Source: Planctomycetota bacterium (GTDB lineage Bacteria; Planctomycetota; Planctomycetia; Pirellulales; Pirellulaceae). From it: a stretch of 64,000 nucleotides of DNA. The DNA is taken from contig JACNKX010000128.1 of the NCBI GenBank assembly GCA_014381825.1, forward strand, positions 55,331-119,330, written 5' to 3'. The notes beneath the pieces are model-generated. The model made no database searches, was not told the DNA's origin, and saw only the letters and a program-made list of their open reading frames with translations. Of the stretch, positions 36,957-45,064 are shown one piece after another (within the stretch, counting starts at the first letter, position 1; each line of letters begins with the position of its first letter). A program made the translations under genes and the position numbers.

Positions 36957-37217
36957 ATGAAGATCCAGATTTCGTACACCGGTCGCAGCTATCAAACTGC
37001 GGCGATATTGCCCGCAGAAATAACGCTCGATGATGGCGGCACGGTTGATGATGCACTGCATCTGCTGACGAAGGATCTTGCCGACGATCAGCAACTCCCG
37101 ATGAGTTGTCTCCTCGCGGTTTCTGGCGAACACATCGGGACACTGGCCAGTCACACGAATCAGTCACTGCAAGACCGCGATGAGCTGATCTTGATCGCTC
37201 CGGTCGCGGGTGGATGA
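36957..37217 (+). CDS. MoaD/ThiS-like sulfur carrier or ubiquitin-like protein
   Basis: The 86-residue product starts at ATG 36957 (MKIQISYTGRSYQTAA) and ends exactly in PVAGG, the Gly-Gly tail needed for C-terminal adenylation and thiocarboxylation. The beta-grasp pattern is plausible (TLASHTNQSLQDRDELILIAPVAGG). It follows the E1-like gene after 13 bases, making a natural activator/carrier pair. In molybdopterin synthesis MoaD pairs with MoeB and MoaE; no moaE is visible here. The recipient could also be a different sulfur transfer or conjugation pathway. The stop lies one base from the stop of the convergent ABC ATPase gene. Confidence 0.8.
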   Translation: MKIQISYTGRSYQTAAILPAEITLDDGGTVDDALHLLTKDLADDQQLPMSCLLAVSGEHIGTLASHTNQSLQDRDELILIAPVAGG

Positions 37218-37218
37218 C

Positions 37219-37890
37219 TTAACCGGTCGTCACGGGAGAGACTACTTTCCCAGCGGACAACTCGACAATTCGTTCCGCTCGCTCCGCAGCACGATCGTCG
37301 TGCGTCGCAAGTACGATCGTGCCGCCTTGCTGATGAAAGCCAACGAGGAAGTCCAGCATCGCCACCGCGTTCTTCTCGTCCAAGTTGCCGGTCGGTTCGT
37401 CTGCAAGCAACAACTTGGGACGGTTTAGCAGCGCCCTCGCCATTGCCACGCGCTGACGCTCGCCCGCGCTTAACTGACCTGGGCGATGTGTGATTCGTTC
37501 TTCCATACCGAATTCGGTCAGCAGCGCTGTTGCATAGTCACGATTCGCTGCACGCGCCCCCGATGTCGAGGCGACTAGAACGTTGTCCAATACGTTTAAG
37601 TAGGGAAGCAAGTGGAACATCTGAAATACAAAGCCGACGTTCTCTCCACGGAAACGGGCACGCTCGCTGGAGGAGAGGTTTCCGACGTCGTGTCCCGCGA
37701 CGGAGACGCTGCCTATGTTCGGCAATGCCAAGCCGCCCAGCAGTGCGAGCAACGTTGACTTGCCGCTTCCGCTGTGCCCCTTCAGCGCCACGAACTCGCC
37801 CTCGTTGATCGCGAGCGTGACATCATCCAACGCTCGCACTTCACCATGCGCAGTGCGATACACCTTGCTAACGTCAGAGATTTCGATCAT
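37219..37890 (-). CDS. ABC transporter ATP-binding protein, LolD/MacB type
   Basis: This 223-residue ATPase has Walker A GHSGSGKSTLL at residues 38-48, signature LSAGERQRVAMARALLN (a Gly-Glu variant of LSGGQ), Walker B LLLADEPTGNLDE, and the H-loop LATHDDRAA. The sequence ISDVSKVYRTAHGEVRALDDVTL at the start is typical of LolD/MacB-type ATPases that drive FtsX-fold permeases. No permease gene lies beside it: upstream on the same strand is an exported protein with a C-terminal anchor (24 bases before), and downstream is a convergent MoaD gene. The permease may be elsewhere. Confidence 0.88.
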   Translation of the reverse strand: MIEISDVSKVYRTAHGEVRALDDVTLAINEGEFVALKGHSGSGKSTLLALLGGLALPNIGSVSVAGHDVGNLSSSERARFRGENVGFVFQMFHLLPYLNVLDNVLVASTSGARAANRDYATALLTEFGMEERITHRPGQLSAGERQRVAMARALLNRPKLLLADEPTGNLDEKNAVAMLDFLVGFHQQGGTIVLATHDDRAAERAERIVELSAGKVVSPVTTG

Positions 37891-37914
37891 CGGAGGGGAA
37901 TGGCCTGCGAGCGA

Positions 37915-39267
37915 CTACTGTGGACGCAATACAAAGAAAGTAATACCAAATAGAGCGACCAACGCAACGCCGATGCCGGCACCGACAATCCAGACGCTCG
38001 TCATGCTTGACGACGAAACGCCATCAACCGTGCTCGGCGCTTGAGGGGAAGGAGTGGGAACAATCGCTGCGACTTCGGAGCTATCGGGAGTTGCCGACAG
38101 TTCTGGATCGACTAACGCTTCGGTGGCCGTCGCCTCGACGACGTCGCTACTAGAATTCTCGGTGAGGCTTGTATCGGTCGCCGCGTTCTCCGCCTCCGGT
38201 TGCTCGATGATCGTGTTATCGGTGATGGGTTCATCGACGTCCGCAGTGGCAACTTCCGTGCTGGCTGGCGATCCGCTCTCCGGGATGATCAACTCCGGGA
38301 AGAACATTTCTGGTCCAAACTGGCTTTCGTTCCCCTCCTCGTTGCCAAATTTGTCCGCTAATGCGGCGGCCGCAGAATCCCAATCGTATCGGACCAGCAA
38401 ATCGACTCCAGGGTTTTGCTCTTTTACCGTACACGAACAAGCTCCGCTGATGAATTCGATTTCGCGAACGAGATTCTCGCGAGTGATTCCTTTCCCGATA
38501 TAAGGGAGCAGTGCCCGGGCGCGTCCATAAACGAGAAAGACCATCGGGCGTTCTTCCGCCGCCAAATCCGGTTCCATTGCCAGCAAGGAGCGAACGAACC
38601 ATTCTTCTTCCGAGTCTTCGCGATCGATTTTGATAAAGCCGAGATCGAAGTCGGGCTTTGTTGCGGCAGCATCGCCTTCGCCAGCTGCGTCTGTCGGCGA
38701 AACGTAAAGGCTGACTTTCCCGTCGCGCACTTCTTCTACCAAACCGCTCAAGATCGCTTCGGTCGCATCATTCTCAGACGCTTCTTTCCCGCCGAGCATT
38801 ACGAAGACGCCCAGCTTGCCAGTCTCGAGCTGCGCGGCCAAGCTCTTGCGAGCTGGCGATTCGACGAGCGTCTTGACGTTCTTCTCTTCTAGCCGCTCTG
38901 ACGAAAGCCCCACGCCGTATGGTGTCGAGATGAAATAGGATGGCAGTTCTTTGTCTTCGCGCGCGAGCCAGGCCTTCTTCACATCAGGCGGCACGGTCGT
39001 CAGTTCTGGATCTTCGGCCACGTTGACGGGGATGCAAGCCACATTCGCGCGCATGGCGCTTCCACGTTCAAACTCCGCCAGCAGTTCCTGAACACGTTGA
39101 TCTTGCTCACTGGCATCTTTTTCGTGAAAGAAATAGACCTCATAAGGAGCAGGTTGCCAGCGATACATCGCGTAGCGATAGACAGGCGTCTCGCATGCCA
39201 TCACGACAGATACGGCGACGAGCACGAGCAGGCAGCCGGAGCAGAGACTTCTTTGCAGCCTTCCCAT
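37915..39267 (-). CDS. Exported protein with C-terminal membrane anchor, upstream of the LolD-like ATPase
   Basis: I do not recognise the family. The 450-residue product has a signal peptide (residues 1-24, LLVLVAVSVVMACE). Two related alpha/beta regions follow, around 43-170 (APYEVYFFHEKDASEQDQ, VKTLVESPARKSLAAQL) and 172-300 (LGFIKIDREDSEEEWFVRSLL, VFLVYGRARALLPYIGKGI). An acidic Thr/Ser/Glu-rich stalk follows at about 325-415, and a final membrane helix near 420-445 (VWIVGAGIGVALVALFGITFFVL). It is therefore held by its C-terminus with most of the protein outside the cytoplasm. A pair of cysteines in SGACSCTVKEQ might form a disulfide. It lies in an operon with a LolD-like ATPase 24 bases downstream. 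Confidence 0.62.
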   Translation of the reverse strand: MGRLQRSLCSGCLLVLVAVSVVMACETPVYRYAMYRWQPAPYEVYFFHEKDASEQDQRVQELLAEFERGSAMRANVACIPVNVAEDPELTTVPPDVKKAWLAREDKELPSYFISTPYGVGLSSERLEEKNVKTLVESPARKSLAAQLETGKLGVFVMLGGKEASENDATEAILSGLVEEVRDGKVSLYVSPTDAAGEGDAAATKPDFDLGFIKIDREDSEEEWFVRSLLAMEPDLAAEERPMVFLVYGRARALLPYIGKGITRENLVREIEFISGACSCTVKEQNPGVDLLVRYDWDSAAAALADKFGNEEGNESQFGPEMFFPELIIPESGSPASTEVATADVDEPITDNTIIEQPEAENAATDTSLTENSSSDVVEATATEALVDPELSATPDSSEVAAIVPTPSPQAPSTVDGVSSSSMTSVWIVGAGIGVALVALFGITFFVLRPQ

Positions 39268-39392
39268 GGTAGTTTCCTTGGTGGGTGGAACGGTGGCGGG
39301 CTGTTTAGGATACCAACCAGCCGCGGACTCAGCAATTCATGGACTCGCCGACGTAGACGAAAGAGATAAAGAAATCGTTGATCACGACGACG

Positions 39393-40130
39393 CTAACTAA
39401 TAGTCCGCTTCGTCACAAACACCGTCAAGATCCCGCCTAGCGTAAGCCCGAGACCGAGTACGATCAGCATCGGGATCGGGGGCCAAGTCTCTTCCCAGCC
39501 ATGCCGAAGGTTCGCACCGAAGATGGCCATCAGGGTCGCGATAGGAAAGAAGAAGGCCGCCAACATGTTCAAGCGGTGGGCGGAAACAGCCATGTGGTGG
39601 CTCGTGGCGGCTTGTTCCTCCGCCCGCTTGGCGACTGCGACATCCAAAGCATTCTTGACTTCCGCCAGTAGCAACTCGGCCGTTCGCTCGATCCCGTACG
39701 CTCGGTCACGCACGTCAATCAATTCACGAAAATCCGGGCATTCTTCACGAGCGTCCTGGAGAACTTGATGCAGGTTCGCTGCAGATCGATGCACGGGCGA
39801 TAACCGCTCGAGGATCGCAAAGTACTCGCTCGAAGTGGTCGCTTGCTCTTCGAGGTGATCGAGCGACGTAATCAGTTCGTCGTATTCGTCCAAGTGTTTG
39901 TCCAGGGCATTGATCCCGGTGCCTCGCTCTTTCGAGGTCCACTGTCCTTCAGAATCACGCCAGAACAAACGCCCGTGCCGTTGGTTCTCGTTCGGCTTGG
40001 GTGGGGCATGCAGCACGAGTAATAAATGCCCGTCCGCCGTCATCGGTCGCTGCCGACCTACTTGTTCGCCCATCCGGTCGCGGAAATCTTGAGGCACTTC
40101 CCAAAGCGGAGGAATCAAGTCAGTTGCCAT
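39393..40130 (-). CDS. CorA-like membrane protein with GAN in place of GMN
   Basis: The 245-residue product has a helical N-terminal domain and two C-terminal membrane helices (about 186-205 and 219-241) with HRLNMLAAFFFPIATLMAIFGANLRHGW between them. This is the CorA/Mrs2 layout, where the first helix ends in the selectivity-filter motif GMN. Here the motif reads GAN, and the protein is shorter than CorA (about 316 residues). Divalent or other cation transport is therefore suspected but not assured. It begins after an AAGGAT-like ribosome binding site, follows the TIM-barrel-like gene by 21 bases and is probably co-transcribed with it. Confidence 0.7.
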   Translation of the reverse strand: MATDLIPPLWEVPQDFRDRMGEQVGRQRPMTADGHLLLVLHAPPKPNENQRHGRLFWRDSEGQWTSKERGTGINALDKHLDEYDELITSLDHLEEQATTSSEYFAILERLSPVHRSAANLHQVLQDAREECPDFRELIDVRDRAYGIERTAELLLAEVKNALDVAVAKRAEEQAATSHHMAVSAHRLNMLAAFFFPIATLMAIFGANLRHGWEETWPPIPMLIVLGLGLTLGGILTVFVTKRTIS

Positions 40131-40151
40131 GGTTATCCTTCGATAGATGCT

Positions 40152-41570
40152 TCACTGCTCGTCATTCGCAACGCGACCGATAATCTTAAGTTTCGCGTCG
40201 CTTAAGTAACCGTATCGATTTAACCAGACTCCGTGAGGGCTCGCGTTCCACGCGACCTCGAAACGCCCTTCGAAATCATCTGCCGGTCCATAACCGTGTG
40301 CAAGCGTGTAGACGGGACACTCGCCAGCAGCGGATTGTGCCTGTGCAATTTTACTGGCCTGTGCAAGATCACCGCCAGGATGCGGCTCGTCGGGAGCTGG
40401 GTAACGATAGTCGGCCAAGTGCGGCGAGCCTTCACCGTCTTCGATACCGAGCAGCGTCACCAAAGCTCGAACGAGCAATAGTTCTGAAAGACCGGGATTG
40501 GCGTCGAGCAGCTGGTCGCCGTACGACCGCAGCATCATCGCCCAATGCATGCCATACAGCTTCACGCTGATTCCCTGGCTGTGCTGCGCCGCGAGTCCGA
40601 AATCAAAGCCCGAAACACGCGACCACGGTGGCGGAAAGGCGTTCGGTTGCATCGCCATGTCCCCTGCCCCACACTCGTCCATCGTCTTGCGGAAACCGCC
40701 TAGTAATTCGCCGGAGAGCAGTGCTTTCAGCACCATCATTTCCATCACACCTTCGTACCGGGCAAGCCCTTCGGCGACGAACTCCTCGGCTTCACCATGA
40801 GCGAGTGTGCTTAGCCCGAGATCGGTCAAGCCGCCGTGCAACATCTTGTAAAAGGCCTTTGCGTCTCGAAGGCATAGTTCAAAGTCGATGTTGTGTCGTT
40901 GGGCTGCAGTGCGGGCGTGGTCGCTGAAGTCGACAAACATGTCGTCGAGCGAATACGGAGGGTACTCAGGCCAGTCGAAGCGGATCCCATCGAGCTGTGG
41001 ATATCGCTGACACAGATCCCGAATCATGGCGTGTTCGTAGGCGATGACGTTTGGGCTTGCGAGGCTCGCATTGTTCGCGACTCGCTTTTGAGGAATGTTG
41101 CCGTCGGGCATTCGAGGCTTGTCGTCGTCCGTTGGGCCACCGAATTGAACGCGATACCCCGGCGGAACTGCTGACATCACCTGGAAATAGACGAGCATTC
41201 TCCTCACATGTGCCGCCGTGATCAGCTCGTCGATCACACCGCCCGCCTGCTGCGTCAGCTCGTCCGGTTCTGAGGGTTGGTACTGCAAGCCGTCGTACAG
41301 CCGCTTGTCCGGTTCAAAGCTGGGCGATGTGCGAACGAACAACTCGCGCTGGCCCCACAAGGGACGGTCCAACAGACGCACTTTTCCCGCTCCGGCGTCG
41401 ATGGGCGGTTCGCGTCCGCCGGTTGCTTCGTCTGCGGGCTCCATCACGTAGGGAGACGTTGTGATCGAATTAACGCCGATCGCTTGCAAGCGGTCTAAGA
41501 CGGCGTTGACCGATTCGCTCTGCAAGTATTCCGGCATTACCGTCACGCCGAGTAAGCGTTTTGTCGTCAT
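40152..41570 (-). CDS. TIM-barrel-like putative glycoside hydrolase, uncharacterised
   Basis: The 472-residue cytoplasmic or leaderless protein has segments that look like an (alpha/beta)8 barrel: LLGVTVMPEYLQSESVNAVLDRLQAIGVNSI at the start, RMLVYFQVMSAVPPGY, RDLCQRYPQLDGIRFDWPEYPPYS with acidic residues on strand ends, and SVKLYGMHWAMMLRSYG later. This resembles glycoside hydrolase-like families, but I cannot assign one. No signal peptide is seen. It is divergent from the HlyD-PilZ-glycosyltransferase operon across a 378-base region, so it may serve that locus, and it is followed by the CorA-like gene on its own strand. The substrate and reaction are not readable. Confidence 0.5.
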   Translation of the reverse strand: MTTKRLLGVTVMPEYLQSESVNAVLDRLQAIGVNSITTSPYVMEPADEATGGREPPIDAGAGKVRLLDRPLWGQRELFVRTSPSFEPDKRLYDGLQYQPSEPDELTQQAGGVIDELITAAHVRRMLVYFQVMSAVPPGYRVQFGGPTDDDKPRMPDGNIPQKRVANNASLASPNVIAYEHAMIRDLCQRYPQLDGIRFDWPEYPPYSLDDMFVDFSDHARTAAQRHNIDFELCLRDAKAFYKMLHGGLTDLGLSTLAHGEAEEFVAEGLARYEGVMEMMVLKALLSGELLGGFRKTMDECGAGDMAMQPNAFPPPWSRVSGFDFGLAAQHSQGISVKLYGMHWAMMLRSYGDQLLDANPGLSELLLVRALVTLLGIEDGEGSPHLADYRYPAPDEPHPGGDLAQASKIAQAQSAAGECPVYTLAHGYGPADDFEGRFEVAWNASPHGVWLNRYGYLSDAKLKIIGRVANDEQ

Positions 41571-41948
41571 AAGTCGGCTCGTGGGAGGAATTGCTTGAGT
41601 GAGTGGCCGATGGCTGCACGGATGTGGGCATAGTATTCACGCGCGTCTACATGCTGGCAAGCATAGCGCTGGCAACCATTGCGGGTTGGATTATGTCGAT
41701 TACACGAATTCCTACGAAGAGCCTGCACATGGCGGCAGCGAACGTATTCGGATACTGCATCGTCACCCAAGTCACAAGCTAAGGTTGAACAGACAAAACC
41801 GCATTGCCGGGCGCAGGGCACGCGTGCGGCGTTTGATCCGACTCACCGGTCGCAGCAGGATCGACGACCCAGCCGCCCGCGAAACAATGCATCCGCTACA
41901 AGAAGTGAAGACCTTCCGAACAATTGGGGCAGTTTGGACGCTCGCTCG
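41571..41948. other. Divergent intergenic region upstream of the polysaccharide-synthase operon
   Basis: This 378-base stretch lies between the TIM-barrel-like gene (minus) and the HlyD-like gene (plus) and should contain both promoters. The plus frame is open upstream of ATG 41949, but codons before it do not look like protein. A short imperfect direct repeat (GCTGGCAA) occurs twice near 41652-41674. I found no strong -10/-35 pair, hairpin or regulator site. Confidence 0.5.
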
Positions 41949-43253
41949 ATGAGCCAAACTGACAATTTCAAGAAACCGCCAGGAGTGGGCGTCGAAGAGC
42001 CTTCACCGGGCTACGGCGCTGCACTGCTCGAAGCCGTACGTCGACAACCAAAGCCAGCGACCGGTTTTGGCAATCCTTCGGCGCGTGGTGATACGGGGGC
42101 CATACGCTCTGCACGGGCATCGAGCGCCCAAGCTCCCGCAACACGACCGACACCGATGCCGAAGCGTCCCAAGGGGCGTCTGCTGGTCGGAATGTCCTTA
42201 GCCTTGGCGGTTGGTCTCGGAGCGACGACCGTATGGAATTCGTTGTTTCGTTATCAAGCTTATGGCGGCGTTACCGGTCGAGTAGTCGAGCTTTCGGCTC
42301 CGTGGGGTGGCGTTTTGGAAACCATACACGTCCGCGAAGGCGCATCAGTCCAGCAAGACCAAATCCTGGCGACCGTCGGGAATCCCGAACTGGAACAGCA
42401 ACTCGATGCCAAGCGAGACGAGCTTCACATCGCGCAAGCGACCCTTGACGCTCAAGTGAGCGAGTTGCGATTTCAGGCTCGATTACGAGATGACAATCAT
42501 CATCGCACGATTTCCGAATACTATGAACTGTGGGGCCAGTTGCTTCAGGAGCAAAGCACGCTTGCCGACATGGTTGCGAAACGTGAACGCAGCGAGAAAC
42601 TGTCGCGACGAAACCACGTTCCCGAAGAGAAGCTGCAGGAACTTCAATTCGACGAGACCGGCCAACGTTCCAAGGTCGAGAAACTCGCCGAGGCAGTACG
42701 AAAACTCGGGGCGATCGTCAAGGAATCGGAGTCCAGTGCCGACGATCTTCATGCACAACTGAAACCGTTCGCCTTGCGCATTGAATCGGTCCAACACGAG
42801 ATTGATCGGTTACGACAAACGGTCCGCCTCGGTGCGATCCGATCACCAGTTAACGGACGCATGATCAAAGTTCATCGGTTTACTGGCGAGTACTCGGACC
42901 CCGAGGTCCCAATCTTCGAACTTCTTGTCGATGGATCTATCGAGGCCGTTCTGTATGTCTCGCAAGAAGACGCGAGTCACTTCTCTGAAGGCCAACTCCT
43001 GGGCTTGGAGGTGCCACCCACTTCGGCGTTGGCGAAATGTGTCGTTGTTCGCATCGCGGATCAGTACGAGCCCGTTCCCAAGAGCATCGAGATTCACTAT
43101 CGCCACGACGAGAAATTGTTGCCTGTGTATGCGAGACCGCTGGAAGGATCCAATGATGCGGCGGCCTTGCGATTGGGCGGCGAAGTTCGACTGCCGTTTG
43201 CGGTCGTCCATCCATGGACGCTTCTTAACGATCTTCGGGAGCGAACGCAGTGA
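41949..43253 (+). CDS. HlyD/Alg44-like membrane periplasmic protein
   Basis: ATG 41949 gives 434 residues; the longer frame lacks a plausible start. Residues 1-75 are a Pro/Ala-rich cytoplasmic tail, 77-99 a membrane helix (LLVGMSLALAVGLGATTVWN), and 108-145 a lipoyl-like beta hairpin (GRVVELSAPWGGVLETIHVREGA-type, a HlyD signature). A long coiled coil follows at about 148-280, then the returning hairpin (RLGAIRSPVNGRMIKVHRFTGEY) and a beta-barrel end. This is the membrane-fusion architecture of HlyD, and of Alg44 and BcsB-like partners of polysaccharide synthases. The last four bases overlap the GTG start of the PilZ regulator, so the two are translationally coupled. A role in export or assembly of the nascent polysaccharide is inferred from context. 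Confidence 0.8.
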   Translation: MSQTDNFKKPPGVGVEEPSPGYGAALLEAVRRQPKPATGFGNPSARGDTGAIRSARASSAQAPATRPTPMPKRPKGRLLVGMSLALAVGLGATTVWNSLFRYQAYGGVTGRVVELSAPWGGVLETIHVREGASVQQDQILATVGNPELEQQLDAKRDELHIAQATLDAQVSELRFQARLRDDNHHRTISEYYELWGQLLQEQSTLADMVAKRERSEKLSRRNHVPEEKLQELQFDETGQRSKVEKLAEAVRKLGAIVKESESSADDLHAQLKPFALRIESVQHEIDRLRQTVRLGAIRSPVNGRMIKVHRFTGEYSDPEVPIFELLVDGSIEAVLYVSQEDASHFSEGQLLGLEVPPTSALAKCVVVRIADQYEPVPKSIEIHYRHDEKLLPVYARPLEGSNDAAALRLGGEVRLPFAVVHPWTLLNDLRERTQ

Positions 43254-45064
43254 AACTACTTCACGTTGATCGAGACCAGAACTTCGTTGACGGCTTTCAG
43301 AGCGATCTATTGCGTAGCGGTGCCATTCTGTGTGATTTGGAGAGCGCGACAGATCTGAATGAAGCTCGGAGATACCTTGAGCAAGATAACTATGACGCCA
43401 TTGTAATCGATCCGTCTTCATTGGAGATCGACTTGGTGGCGGGACTTGCCGAGTTGCGCGAAGCCGCTTCGCAAACGCCTCTGCTCGTCTTGACGAGCGA
43501 TAACGACGAACACCGCGCGGTCGAGGCAGTAGCGATCGGAGCGAGTGACTATTTAATCAAAAAGCTAAGCCAGCCTGAGTGGCTGATGCGGCGAGTCCGC
43601 TATTCGATCGAACGTGCCAAACGCAGTGCCAAGCGACATTCGGTTGGTCAACCGCACATCACTCGCCGATGGCGAACAACCGTAGCGAGCGTGTTTGCTC
43701 GATCAGTCGCTGAAGTCTCTCCCGACCATCATTCGTTCACGTCTGCTGGCATCGAGGTAAGTGGCGCTTCGCCAACGAGCCGGTCAACGATCGACGATTT
43801 GACGTTTCGTGTGCTGCAGGTCGAAGACGACACGTCGTATCAACGACTAGCTGCAAAGATGTTGGAGACGACAAGCGTATTGAAGTTTCGCTTGGACCAT
43901 GTGACTCGATTGGATGAAGCGGTTCGAATGCTCAAGGAAGAAGCGTTCGATCTCGTCATGTTGGATTTATCGCTACCCGATTCCACCGGACTTGAGACAC
44001 TCCGCGAGTTACTGAAGGAGTCGCCAGACGTTCCCGTCATCGTCCTTACCGGTCGGGACGATGACGCGACCGCGATTCAAGGGATGCAATTAGGTGCCGA
44101 AGATTATCTGACCAAAACGAACACGAATCTGCGATTCTGTCCCAGGGCAGCTCAACTCGCGATCACTCGCCATCGTCGGATCACGCTGGAGCAGCTCTCG
44201 GTCGAAACGGAGGACGGCGCGCCTTCAGCCGACGATGAGAATGGAGTTCGAATCGAATCGGAACGTCGTCAGCACAGTCGCTACTTGCTCACGAAACCGA
44301 TCTTCGCGATTCCGGTCATGCCCGATTGGTCACCCTCCGAAGCGTATAGCGCTGACGGTTTCTCGTTGGACGTAAGTGTCGGTGGACTGCGTTTCGAAAT
44401 TGCTGGGATCGATCGGCTGCCGACCAAGCAAATACTCGTTGGGATCGAGGCGCACGATAGTGTCTTGCACTTCGCGGCCGTCGAGGCCAAGCGAGTCGAA
44501 AGGACGGAGTCTGGCATCCGGATTGGTGCTGCATTTACTGCGGGTGAACGCGACTTGCTGCGCCGAGCCAACATCGAACCGACATTCAATCCAAGGACCG
44601 GTCGCTTTGGCATGGAGTTGCCGGTGGAAATAATCGCTCGGTGGGTTGAGTTCGGAATCCTGCGTGCGACGCTCATGGATCGCGTCTTGATTTGCCCACA
44701 ATGTCAGGCAGTGCCGACGTTTCGCAACGGCTGTCGCATTTGCGGATCGGTGCGTCTTCACAGTCGACCGCTCATCCATCACTTTGCATGCGCGCATATT
44801 GGATACGTCAGCGACTTTGAGCAAGACGGGGCGATCATTTGTCCGAAATGCCGCACACGACACCTGATCGTCGGCGCGGACTACGAGCATCTTTCCGGTC
44901 CGTATCGCTGTCTCGATTGCGATTGGTCAGATACAGACCTTGAATTGGTCGGAAATTGCATGAAGTGCGAATTTCGTTTTCCGATGAACCAAGCAATGGA
45001 AGAGGACTTAGTCGGCTATCATGTTCACCGATTGGATGCACTGGCTCTCATCAATGGCGAATGA
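43250..45064 (+). CDS. REC-REC-PilZ regulator with C-terminal zinc-ribbon (TackOD1-like) domain
   Basis: This 604-residue protein starts at GTG 43250. Domain 1 (1-120) is a receiver with Asp54 in IVIDP; domain 2 (about 187-305) is a second receiver with Asp239 in VMLDLSLPDSTG and Lys289. Residues 335-430 are PilZ-like, with R340-xxx-R344 (RQHSR) and D374-x-S376-xx-G379 (DVSVGG), the two cyclic di-GMP binding motifs. The C-terminus (480-590) holds four CxxC-type pairs (C482/485, C495/498, C531/534, C554/557) plus IHHFACAHIG, resembling the TackOD1 output domain. It overlaps both neighbours. The likely role is to sense cyclic di-GMP and phosphorylation and to pass the signal to the HlyD/glycosyltransferase complex. 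Confidence 0.82.
   Translation: MKLLHVDRDQNFVDGFQSDLLRSGAILCDLESATDLNEARRYLEQDNYDAIVIDPSSLEIDLVAGLAELREAASQTPLLVLTSDNDEHRAVEAVAIGASDYLIKKLSQPEWLMRRVRYSIERAKRSAKRHSVGQPHITRRWRTTVASVFARSVAEVSPDHHSFTSAGIEVSGASPTSRSTIDDLTFRVLQVEDDTSYQRLAAKMLETTSVLKFRLDHVTRLDEAVRMLKEEAFDLVMLDLSLPDSTGLETLRELLKESPDVPVIVLTGRDDDATAIQGMQLGAEDYLTKTNTNLRFCPRAAQLAITRHRRITLEQLSVETEDGAPSADDENGVRIESERRQHSRYLLTKPIFAIPVMPDWSPSEAYSADGFSLDVSVGGLRFEIAGIDRLPTKQILVGIEAHDSVLHFAAVEAKRVERTESGIRIGAAFTAGERDLLRRANIEPTFNPRTGRFGMELPVEIIARWVEFGILRATLMDRVLICPQCQAVPTFRNGCRICGSVRLHSRPLIHHFACAHIGYVSDFEQDGAIICPKCRTRHLIVGADYEHLSGPYRCLDCDWSDTDLELVGNCMKCEFRFPMNQAMEEDLVGYHVHRLDALALINGE

Noticed and set aside
37150..37230. Overlap or regulatory meaning of the convergent stops (one base apart)
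   Set aside because: Close convergent stops are common in compact genomes, and no hairpin is seen here.
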